From assembly GCF_001667315.1 (NCBI RefSeq), contig NZ_LZHT01000074.1, positions 52,110 through 116,109 of the forward strand: a stretch of 64,000 nt of DNA, written 5' to 3'. Shown here piece by piece: positions 9,057 through 16,069 of this stretch. A program made the translations under genes and the position numbers. Each line of letters begins with the position of its first letter. Positions within the stretch are counted from its first letter, which is position 1. Under the pieces are notes generated by a model. It was not told where the DNA came from and did not search any database. It was given only the letters and a program-made list of their open reading frames with translations. The DNA is from Mycobacterium sp. 852002-10029_SCH5224772 (GTDB lineage: Bacteria; Actinomycetota; Actinomycetes; Mycobacteriales; Mycobacteriaceae).

Positions 9057-9801
9057 CGAACGCGCCCGGGTGGCCGACCAGTTCGGAGTTGCACCCGAAC
9101 AGGTTGAACGCGACCATCTCATCTCGTACATATTGGGTTTTCTCAGCGAGCGATTCGGCCGTCGCATTCACTTCATCGGGGGCACTGCCCTAGCGCGGAC
9201 CCATCTCCCGAGTGGTCGGCTTAGTGAGGACGTCGACCTTGTCTCGATCGACAGCCGGAGCGTTGTCGCAGAGGAACTGGATGCCGCTCTGCCGCGTTCG
9301 GTGGCTCGTAGTCACGGGAGATTGGCGCTTGAGCCCTCGTTCGCCCGGGTAGCGGACACGGTTCCCGTGACCGCACGGACAGCGGACGGTGTGGCCGTCA
9401 AGATACAGCTATTGTCGTCGCGCCACCGGATCGTTTGGCCATCCGAGCGCCGACCGCTCGAGCAGCGCTACAGCGATGCCCCCACGGCAGAGCTGGTCGT
9501 CCCCACCTTGCCGGCGTTCGTCGCGTCGAAAACAGCAACTTGGGCCGATCGTAGCGCTCCGCGCGACCTATGGGATCTCTGGGCGCTGAGCGGGATCGGC
9601 GCCATCGATCGTGTCGCGCTGGATCTCTTTAAAAAGTTTGGGCCAACCAACCGGCCGCCCAGTGATCACATATTTAACAGCACGCCATCTGATGCCGCAT
9701 GGCGGACGCAACTCGCCGGTCAAACGAGGCTCACAGTCACCGCGGCGGAAGCGATCAAGGTAGTGCGAGACGCTTGGGCGCGCATTAGCGGAGGTGGGTA
9801 G
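9046..9801 (+). CDS. AbiEii/MenT-family nucleotidyltransferase toxin
   Basis: A 251-residue protein from GTG 9046. The nucleotidyltransferase signature is GGTALA (about residues 45-50) followed by SEDVDL (60-65), with a later basic VKIQLL strand and a C-terminal RDLWDLWAL helix, as in DUF1814 proteins. M. tuberculosis MenT toxins of this family are reported to add nucleotides to tRNA 3' ends and so block aminoacylation; the same may hold here but is not shown. The start is chosen over ATG 8950 because GGAG lies 8 nt upstream and the 32 extra residues translate antitoxin sequence in another frame. It is paired with the AbiEi gene just upstream. Confidence 0.85.
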   Translation: MDLDERARVADQFGVAPEQVERDHLISYILGFLSERFGRRIHFIGGTALARTHLPSGRLSEDVDLVSIDSRSVVAEELDAALPRSVARSHGRLALEPSFARVADTVPVTARTADGVAVKIQLLSSRHRIVWPSERRPLEQRYSDAPTAELVVPTLPAFVASKTATWADRSAPRDLWDLWALSGIGAIDRVALDLFKKFGPTNRPPSDHIFNSTPSDAAWRTQLAGQTRLTVTAAEAIKVVRDAWARISGGG

Positions 9802-10005
9802 AACGGCATCTGCTGAATCTGGCGCCGACACTCATGCCCTGTATCCGAATGCGTCTCACCCAAAACCCATCTCTCTCCCCAAGTATCACCTAGTCATCTA
9901 CTAATCTCATTATTTCCCAACCTTATTCAGGCTACCCAGCCTCGACCCATCGATCTCACTCGCCTGTAAATCCTGCGTGGCACATTGGCACAAGGGTGCA
10001 ATACT

Positions 10006-10054
10006 GATTTGGGATGCGCTTAACGCGCCCCCAAATCCCAGCCGCTGCGGCTGG
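10006..10054 (+). other. Two adjacent hairpins before the relaxase gene (oriT candidate)
   Basis: The first inverted repeat is GATTTGGG (10006-10013) with CCCAAATC (10030-10037), and its loop contains a smaller GCGC/GCGC stem. The second is CCAGCCG (10038-10044) with CGGCTGG (10048-10054) around CTG. They abut each other and end 33 bp before the relaxase start. TrwC-type relaxases nick at inverted-repeat oriT sites usually next to their own gene, so this is a candidate oriT. A terminator for the upstream operon is the alternative, but no T-run follows. Confidence 0.4.
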
Positions 10055-10086
10055 TTTCAGCTTCCTACGTCGTGGGGTGGTCGCCG

Positions 10087-10569
10087 GTGGTAACGATTTC
10101 TCGGCTATCTCGTTGGAGAATCAACTATTACAACGACACCGCCCGGCTAGCTTCACGTGCCGGCGTGGATAGCCGGCGAGTCAACGGCGGACTGGGGGAG
10201 TACTGCTCGGAGGCCAATACCCGGGAACCAACGTGGCTGAGCGCCGGCGACACCGTCCGCACCTGTGAGCTTGTGGGCTTGGATGGACGCGCCGCACAAG
10301 GGGGCGCCGCTGATACCGATGTCGTGCAGCGTTGGCTCGATAACGGCCTGGCACCCAACGGTCAGGCCGGTCGGGTGTTCACCAAGGGCAGTGTGCACGG
10401 GTTCGATTTGACTTTCGCTGCGCCCAAAAGCGTGTCGCTGCTGCGCGCGTTGACCGACGACGTCGCCGAGAAAGCGATCCAGGCCGCGCATCAGCGTGCG
10501 ATCGGGGCAGCCATGACCTACCTGCACCAGCACTCCGGCGCCGCGTTCCCAGCGTTTCCACTTGCGTGA
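10087..10569 (+). pseudogene. Truncated TrwC-type relaxase (N-terminal fragment)
   Basis: From GTG 10087 the protein reads VVTISRLSRWRINYYNDTA, then GGLGEYCSEANTREPTW and GVHGFDLTFAAPKSVSLLRAL-like segments, the N-terminal part of actinobacterial MobF/TrwC relaxases. Homology stops after about 150 residues (MTYLHQHSG). The remaining codons are antisense to a transposase fragment and end at 10569. The catalytic histidine triad and the helicase half are absent, so it cannot work as a relaxase. The break coincides with the end of the IS481-like fragment, near 10540. It shows that element 1, or part of it, derives from a conjugative plasmid or ICE. Confidence 0.85.
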
Positions 10570-10948
10570 GCGCCGATCCCGCAGACTTGGGTCGATCATG
10601 CCCGCGCGCACCAAGGCCCGATTGGCCGCCGATTCGGAGGGAACCGGCCCTATTCGGCGCTTGGCCAGCTCGAACACCAGCCGCCGCGGCCCCCAATACG
10701 GTCGCGAACGCCGCAATTCCAACAACGCGGCCTCCACCACCGCCGGCATCTGATGCGGACACGACGTCGGCCGATGCGACCGATCCACCAGCCCCTCCAG
10801 GCCCGAGGCCTCATAGCGGGCTAACCACGAGTGCAGCGTCTGACGCGACACCCCTACCTTCTGGGCAACCTGCGAGATCGACAACCCATCACTGATTCAC
10901 CGCCAACACGGCCTGATACCGCTGCTCGGCCACGCTCAACTCCTTCAT
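10539..10948 (-). pseudogene. IS481-family transposase, 5' part only, frameshifted
   Basis: The minus strand from ATG 10948 reads MKELSVAEQRYQAVLAV and then meets an early stop. An extra base in the run at about 10895-10897 explains this; after skipping it the frame continues SDGLSISQVAQKVGVSRQTLHSW and then LARYEASGLEGLVDRSHRP, the helix-turn-helix of IS481 transposases. Homology ends at KWKRWERGA near 10540, before any DDE catalytic residue. The gene is therefore dead twice over, by frameshift and by truncation. The truncation point is fused to the relaxase fragment on the opposite strand. Confidence 0.85.
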
Positions 10949-10957
10949 CGAAGGAGT

Positions 10958-11046
10958 GTCAAGGATCAACCGAAGTAACTGTCAACCATCAGCCGAAACA
11001 CCGTCAGGCATCACCCGAAGTAGAAATGTCAAGCATCAACCGACGT
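10958..11046. repeat. Four tandem IS481-end repeats
   Basis: Four imperfect copies of about 22 bp start at 10958, 10981, 11003 and 11028. Each has the form GTCA-(a/c/g)-(g/c)-ATCA-n-CCGA. They lie between the transposase start and the att copy at 11053. Repeats of this kind occur at the ends of mycobacterial IS481 elements and probably bind transposase. Only this one end of the insertion sequence survives here. Confidence 0.65.
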
Positions 11047-11052
11047 CATACA

Positions 11053-11104
11053 CCTCTCCCCGTGCCCCCGGCAGGATTCGAACCTGCGACCTAGGGATTA
11101 GAAG
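11053..11104 (-). repeat. Displaced tRNA-Arg 3' end (attL of element 2)
   Basis: Positions 11053-11100 repeat 6680-6727 exactly. The copy continues for GAAG, which it shares with the complete tRNA, giving a 20-bp identical core, 11085-11104 versus 24263-24282, where strand exchange most likely occurs. It contains only the tRNA 3' half and is not a functional tRNA. It separates element 1 from element 2 and faces the integrase gene, with one cargo gene between. Confidence 0.88.
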
Positions 11105-11381
11105 CACTTTTCAGGCGTTGCTGGCGGGCTTCTAGCAACGGCTGTATTGCTCGCCCGGTCCGTTGGAGCTGCTCTAATGCCCTAGCGTTCCTACGCTGCT
11201 ACAGGCCAGCAAACCGATACTGGAGAGCAATCGGCATTTGCCCAGGTGGTGCGAGACCCCAGCAACTTTGCCCGCGCGGGTGACACGGTGAGTACAGGCC
11301 GGGTTAGCTGATGTGGATCCGGTCGGAGAGCAAGTCTGGTTTTGACCTTCGCTTGTCAGTCATGCCCGGTAGTTTTGAGGA

Positions 11382-12566
11382 GTGTTGCCGGCTGATGCCC
11401 TCTGGCGAGATCACTCAACCGCCATCAGTCGGCTAGCGGCGGTCCTACTATGCGCCATCGCCCTGTATCTCATCTTGCGTCGGCGAACACACATTAAGGC
11501 GTGGCGTCCGGTCAGAACCGCGCTAGACTTCTCGCCCGGAACACGCAAGTTTCTTCTGACGATGTTTGTTTTCGGCATCGCCGTACTCGTCCTGCTCTGG
11601 GCAGTGGATTTGAACGCTCTAACGTTCAGCATCGGCAGGCTCGATCTAATGCAAGTGCATTGGCTGCAGGCTGAATGGCTACGTAGTCACTCGTATATCC
11701 CAAACATTTTGGCCGGTTTCACGGGTTTCCTCATCGGTGCTCCTGTCGCTGCCGTGCTGCTGGCTAGCTTTGCCCTGGAGCGTGAAGAACAAGCAGCTGC
11801 CGCAGGCATAATCCGCACGACGGAGTTCGCTTGGAATCGATTTCGAGACGCTGTGCACGAACTGTGTACTGACGAAAGAATTCGTGGCCTAAAGGAGGGG
11901 CCGCCGCGAGCCCGACGGGTGCATAACGAAGTCTACGAGTGCTTCCGCCAGTATTACGTTCAAGGCCACAATCGTCGAAAGGGTCCACCCTTCCGTTGGA
12001 ACACGACGGCAGAGGAACATGAGCAGCTGAAAGTAAAAGTTACGGAACGGCTTCCGTCCTTCAAGAGCGAGGTCGTAGATTACTTCCTCGAGTTGGGCCT
12101 GATGGAGTCGCAGTTCCAGATGCCCTGGACCGAGGCGGCCCTCAGCTGGAATACGTTGGACCAGTATGTCAGGCTTCGCCGACTGGAATTGGGGCTCCGT
12201 TGGATGCCGCAAGAGCTATACGTTGGTATCAGTAGACATATGATTAAGTCTGCCAAGCCCCTAGATGAGTTTTCTGAAATGCATGAATCGAAACTTACCT
12301 CGCGACCGCTTGTGCCGAGCATGTTCGCAGCCTATGCGGCCGCCAAATGGTATATGGATCTGGACAAAGAAGCGCTCGATAATCGGATTAGTAACCCTTC
12401 TGCCAAGGGTCCCGACGGGTTCTTTAACGACGATGAAGAACTTGCGCTTTATGTTCAACGAGGCATTGCGGCAAGCGAGTACTTGAAGGGGTTGCGCACC
12501 CTTATCGAGACTGTGGATGCAGAAGGTTGGCCCTTATCCGCGACGGAACTAGTGAATCCCGAATGA
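11382..12566 (+). CDS. Unknown three-helix membrane protein, probable cargo
   Basis: A 394-residue protein I do not recognise. Three hydrophobic helices lie at about residues 17-33 (LAAVLLCAIALYLIL), 57-75 (KFLLTMFVFGIAVLVLL) and 107-128 (ILAGFTGFLIGAPVAAVLLASF). They are followed by about 265 mostly charged residues that should be cytoplasmic. A Walker motif, nuclease motif or zinc site is not visible. It starts at GTG 11382 directly after a GAGG, so the true start may differ. It lies between attL and the integrase, facing away from it, a usual site for cargo in integrative elements. G+C and codon use are well below the backbone. A defence or superinfection role is possible but purely positional. 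Confidence 0.75.
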   Translation: MLPADALWRDHSTAISRLAAVLLCAIALYLILRRRTHIKAWRPVRTALDFSPGTRKFLLTMFVFGIAVLVLLWAVDLNALTFSIGRLDLMQVHWLQAEWLRSHSYIPNILAGFTGFLIGAPVAAVLLASFALEREEQAAAAGIIRTTEFAWNRFRDAVHELCTDERIRGLKEGPPRARRVHNEVYECFRQYYVQGHNRRKGPPFRWNTTAEEHEQLKVKVTERLPSFKSEVVDYFLELGLMESQFQMPWTEAALSWNTLDQYVRLRRLELGLRWMPQELYVGISRHMIKSAKPLDEFSEMHESKLTSRPLVPSMFAAYAAAKWYMDLDKEALDNRISNPSAKGPDGFFNDDEELALYVQRGIAASEYLKGLRTLIETVDAEGWPLSATELVNPE

Positions 12567-12608
12567 CATAGGGGACGTAGGCCCGCCGCTTTCCGGAGTC
12601 TCGTCAGG

Positions 12609-13967
12609 CTAGTTCGCCTTCCGCTCTAGGGGCACTACGTTGTTCGCCTGCAGCGGTACCGGTCTCGTACTGGGACTAGCCTTCCCGCCGTTCTCGCTGC
12701 GAAGCACCGCCGCGTAGATGTCCATGGTGGTGCTGATCTTGGCGTGGCCAAGCCAGCGGGACACGTCTCGCACGTTCTCGGCAGCAAGAGCCGCAACCGA
12801 GAAGCCATGGCGCAGATCGTGCCAACGCGAGTGGGGGAGTCCGAGAGCATCCAGGGCGGGGAGCCAGAACCGCTTGTACACGTTCTGCTCGTCTATCGGA
12901 CGGGTCCAATCGAAGCGCTGAGCCGACGTTGTCGGTGAAGCTTGGCCCTCAGCACTTGCCCTAGCCTTAGCTCCGGCCTTCGAGAAGCGGCCTGGAAACA
13001 GGGGAGCGCGGGGATTATCGGCGTCCTGATGCATCTGGGACAGATAGCCCCTGAGGTCATCTGCCAGCCACGGGTCTATCGGTATGTCCCGGTAGGCGTT
13101 TTCGGTCTTCAGCGGCTCCGCTTTCCACTCACCGGCTGCCCCGCTTCGTTGCTTCTTCCGCCGTACGGACACTAGGCCGCTCGTGCCTTCGTGGTGGGAC
13201 AGGGTGAGGTCTTGAATCTCTAGACCCTGTAGCTCGCTAGCTCGTACTCCGGTTGCCACACTAAACAGCACGGCCAGCGCGTAGACCGGATTAGCGGGCT
13301 TGACGGCGATATAGGCTTCCCGGTTCTTGGGGGTAACGGTGATGGTCTGCTCACTGCCGATCCAGTGCGCAACGGTTGCAACTTGTTCCACGGTCAAGCG
13401 GGTGTAGCGCTTGCCTTCCTGGAAATCCCGCACGCGGCGCAAGCTGGGTAGCTTGACGGCAGCCGGATTGGTGGCAATGGCTTCGTTCTCTACGGCGGTA
13501 TCCAGGATCATCCGCAACACCGACATGGCGTGTTTGATCGTGCCTGCCGACAGGGGTCTGCCGGTGCGCTTACTGGTGGTGGAGGCCAGCTCCGAACGCA
13601 GCTTCTTGACGTCGGCGACACGAATACTTGCAACCGGGCGGGGACCAAGGGTTGGCGCTACGTACAGAAGGTAATTCGCGCGGTACTTGTCCACGGTGGC
13701 CTTGTCGATAGTGCCGGCAAGACCGTCGAAGAACTCAGTTGCATAGTGTCCCAGTGGTTTAGCAGCCAAATCGCGAGCTTCGCCGGGGTCCAAGCGCATG
13801 TCGGCTAGTGCCTGCTCAACCTTGGCCTTATGGGCGTTAGCCTGTGCTTCGGTAGTGAAGGTCTGACCGCGCTGGCGATACTGCCCGGTGGCAACGCCAT
13901 AGGCATCACGCTTCGGCTCTTTCCAGACGACTTGCCACGCATTGCCGCGCTGCTTTACGAAGGCCAT
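12609..13967 (-). CDS. int: Tyrosine recombinase (integrase)
   Basis: A 452-residue phage-type integrase. An N-terminal AP2-like arm-binding part (MAFVKQRGNAWQVVW...) and a core-binding SAM-like domain (about 72-165) precede the catalytic domain. The catalytic set is visible: Arg242 in TGVRASEL, Lys287 in PLKTEN, His383 and Arg386 in HDLRHG, His408 in WLGHAKIS, and the nucleophile Tyr418 in MDIYAAV. It lies 1.5 kb from attL and should integrate the element at the tRNA-Arg core. Its start overlaps the stop of the 56-aa gene upstream (TAATG), so translation is coupled. Confidence 0.95.
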   Translation of the reverse strand: MAFVKQRGNAWQVVWKEPKRDAYGVATGQYRQRGQTFTTEAQANAHKAKVEQALADMRLDPGEARDLAAKPLGHYATEFFDGLAGTIDKATVDKYRANYLLYVAPTLGPRPVASIRVADVKKLRSELASTTSKRTGRPLSAGTIKHAMSVLRMILDTAVENEAIATNPAAVKLPSLRRVRDFQEGKRYTRLTVEQVATVAHWIGSEQTITVTPKNREAYIAVKPANPVYALAVLFSVATGVRASELQGLEIQDLTLSHHEGTSGLVSVRRKKQRSGAAGEWKAEPLKTENAYRDIPIDPWLADDLRGYLSQMHQDADNPRAPLFPGRFSKAGAKARASAEGQASPTTSAQRFDWTRPIDEQNVYKRFWLPALDALGLPHSRWHDLRHGFSVAALAAENVRDVSRWLGHAKISTTMDIYAAVLRSENGGKASPSTRPVPLQANNVVPLERKAN

Positions 13968-14137
13968 TACTGAGTCCTCTCTGAGGGCGAAGTGTCTTCC
14001 TCGGTGAGCTCCGAGGACCAGGCTTCCACGTCCTCTGGCGGCGGCGGGCCGTAGCCCTTGCAGGTGACTTCTGGCGGCTCGGGCGGCTCCAGCCCCTGCT
14101 CCACTCTTGGCTGTTTGTCACGAGCTTCGCGGTTCAT
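13967..14137 (-). CDS. Small coupled protein between the two recombinases, 56 aa
   Basis: This short gene is easily missed. Its ATG (14137-14135) overlaps the serine recombinase stop in ATGA, and its TAA (13969-13967) overlaps the integrase ATG in TAATG. The product is acidic and proline-rich: MNREARDKQPRVEQGLEPPE, then a PPEVTCKGYG segment, PPPPEDVEAW and a Ser/Glu/Thr tail. I know no function. The perfect coupling on both sides argues for a real gene, perhaps tuning integrase translation or acting as a recombination cofactor. Confidence 0.7.
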   Translation of the reverse strand: MNREARDKQPRVEQGLEPPEPPEVTCKGYGPPPPEDVEAWSSELTEEDTSPSERTQ

Positions 14138-14814
14138 GCCGACACCTGCTCAACTGTGGCGCTGGCGTAGATGCGGCGCACCGTGGACGGCTGCCACGTC
14201 GGCTTGCCTAGTGGGCTTAGGACGTTGGATGCTGTGAGCGCGGAAGCGATAGCGTCGTATGTCCAGCCGGCGTTTCGGTCTTGCACTATGCGCCGCACCA
14301 CCGAAGGCGATGCGACTCTAGGTCTTCCGATGCGCTCGCCTCTGCGCTTCTTTGCGGCCAAAGCGGCCTTCGTACGCTCGCTAATCAACTCGCGTTCGTA
14401 CTGCGCGAAGTTGACAAGGTTCATCGCCATCATCCGGCCTGCCGCAGTGGTCAGGTCCACGCCCAGGTCCAAAATGACCAGCGACCATCCTTGTGCCTGT
14501 GCAGCTTCGATGATGTTGGCTGCGTTGACGATTGATCGACTCAAGCGGTCCAGCTTGGCAACCACCAAACCGTCACCTTGGCCAGAGGCCAACAGTTGCA
14601 ACACTTCCGCAAGCTTTGGGCCGATGGCCTTGCCGGATACGCCTTCGTCTGCGAAGTGCTCAAGGCTCCACTGTCGGCGCAGTGCCTCCGCCTCGATGGC
14701 TTCGCGTTGTGCCTCTAGCCCGTTACGCCTGTCGGCCTGTTCGTCTGTGCTTACCCGCGTGTAGCCAAACATCAACGGTTGCACCGGTTCTCGTGTGTCT
14801 GCCTTAGTCGGCAT
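14134..14814 (-). CDS. Serine recombinase (resolvase/invertase type)
   Basis: A 226-residue protein with a resolvase catalytic domain: nucleophile Ser22 in GYTRVSTDEQ, then VVAKLDRLSRS, LDLGVDLTTAAGRMMAM and the E-helix region FAQYERELISERTKAALAAKKRRGERIGRP. The C-terminal helix-turn-helix is VVRRIVQDRNAGWTYDAIASALTASNV. The size fits small resolvases rather than large serine integrases. Its presence beside a full tyrosine integrase is unusual; it may resolve multimers of a replicating circular form. It is coupled by ATGA to the downstream 56-aa gene. Confidence 0.9.
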   Translation of the reverse strand: MPTKADTREPVQPLMFGYTRVSTDEQADRRNGLEAQREAIEAEALRRQWSLEHFADEGVSGKAIGPKLAEVLQLLASGQGDGLVVAKLDRLSRSIVNAANIIEAAQAQGWSLVILDLGVDLTTAAGRMMAMNLVNFAQYERELISERTKAALAAKKRRGERIGRPRVASPSVVRRIVQDRNAGWTYDAIASALTASNVLSPLGKPTWQPSTVRRIYASATVEQVSA

Positions 14815-14938
14815 TGTTGTGTCTCCCCTGCTGGTGTGGGGCGTAACCGAGCGGTTGCGCCTTACGCCTTAAGTTCTAGCTGACCGGTACAACCGTGGCT
14901 ACAATGCCTGACCTGGGCAAACTGTGCCTGCAGGCGCC

Positions 14939-15787
14939 TCATGGCCTTCTGTACCGCCTGTGTGGTGACTCGATGGCTTTCAGCGCGCCTATCTCGCGGT
15001 TGGCCCGGTTCGCCGCGTAGACGGCGTCCTCACCGGTGATGTGCCGTGCGCGTGGCTGTGAGGGTGGCCGCTGGCCGCTCTCAGCGTCACCCTCGCGGTC
15101 GGCTTCGTCCGGCTCAGCCTCTCGTGGCGGGTGGGACTGCGAATGCGCCTGCGCAGCCGTGGCGGGAGGCGCAAGTGTGTCGTGCTCTACAACTTCGAAG
15201 CCGGCTGGACGCTCGTCAGTATCGGGAAGTCCTCGAGCTCTACGCGATTCAGCACGGCTGCCGGTGGCGATGCCGTCGAACAGCTCCTCATAAGGCTTCG
15301 TTTCGCCCTGCGACAGTACAACTTCCGAAGGCGGCTTTAGTCCGCTTCGGTCCAGGGCATCCTTGATGGCCGCGAGCTTGACCGCTTCGCTTTCGGCCGT
15401 AAGCGCTATGCCCAGTAGCTGTTTCGCCATGAGCTCGGCGGCGTTTTCTAGACGCGCTCTGGCATTGGCTTTCACCTGCTTTGCTGCTCCGCCATGGAAC
15501 CGACAAACGGTGCTTCCCTTGATCGCTGCGTTCTTGCAAGGCTCGCCGGTACGGCTGCTGTGTGCTCTGCAGCGGCGCTCCGGCAATGGCCCGTGTGGCC
15601 AGTCTCGGCCATCGTCACGTTGTCGTGCCTTAACGGATTTCGCGCCTTCATGGGTCTCATCAGCTCCGCTAATTCGAGGGGTTCCGTTCTCTTCAGTACT
15701 GCGCCTAGGTATCACAGCGGGCAGATTGTCCCCGCCGTCTGGTATCTCTTCTGCTTCAACGTCAATGATGTTGTCTTCATCAGACAT
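14939..15787 (-). CDS. Phage-type CRAH...CRFHGGA-motif protein
   Basis: A 282-residue protein. The central segment (about residues 70-130) has RRCRAHSSRTGEPCKNAAIKG followed by STVCRFHGGAAKQVKANARARL, a Cys-Cys-Cys-His set that looks like a small zinc site. A helical region (LENAAELMAKQLLGIALTAES, KLAAIKDALDRSGL) follows. The two ends are low-complexity and acidic. I recall this motif from actinobacterial phages and phage-like elements, where a packaging-related, small-terminase-like role has been suggested; I cannot confirm that. It lies between the recombinases and the iteron region, transcribed leftward. Confidence 0.7.
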   Translation of the reverse strand: MSDEDNIIDVEAEEIPDGGDNLPAVIPRRSTEENGTPRISGADETHEGAKSVKARQRDDGRDWPHGPLPERRCRAHSSRTGEPCKNAAIKGSTVCRFHGGAAKQVKANARARLENAAELMAKQLLGIALTAESEAVKLAAIKDALDRSGLKPPSEVVLSQGETKPYEELFDGIATGSRAESRRARGLPDTDERPAGFEVVEHDTLAPPATAAQAHSQSHPPREAEPDEADREGDAESGQRPPSQPRARHITGEDAVYAANRANREIGALKAIESPHRRYRRP

Positions 15788-15859
15788 TGGCCTTCACCGT
15801 TCTCGTGTTGTATGACAGCTTCGAGTTTCTCTCTCCCGCCTGGCTGCTTGGCCGCCCTT

Positions 15860-16054
15860 TGGTCGGTCGCCCCTTAAGGAGAGGGGCGCGACCAAGACCC
15901 CCGGCCAATGGCGACCAAGTGCCGCGACCATTGCCTGACCTGGCACTTTGGCTTTGGCGGCCATGGGCGACCAAACCCGACCAAGTCTGTGCGACCATGG
16001 TCGCGACCAAGCCGTCTACCTGGGCAAATGCCCCTGGTGCCGTTTTGCGACCAA
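15860..16054. repeat. Iteron-like array of GCGACCA motifs (candidate origin)
   Basis: GCGACCA or CCGACCA, usually followed by A, occurs on the plus strand starting at 15888, 15911, 15924, 15967, 15977, 15991, 16003 and 16047. Inverted copies are present at the left end (TTGGTCGG near 15860) and overlapping at 15999-16008 (GGTCGCGACC). The array fills the gap just downstream of the replicase gene. Several spacings (10, 12, 13, 14, 23) are near one or two helical turns. Such arrays bind initiators at origins of plasmids and satellites. No gene on either strand is convincing here. Confidence 0.6.
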
Positions 16055-16069
16055 ATGCGTCTGTAGACG

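Noticed and set aside
10958..11046. CRISPR-like array
   Set aside because: The four units are adjacent imperfect repeats without unique spacers, next to an IS481 transposase start; they are insertion-sequence end repeats.
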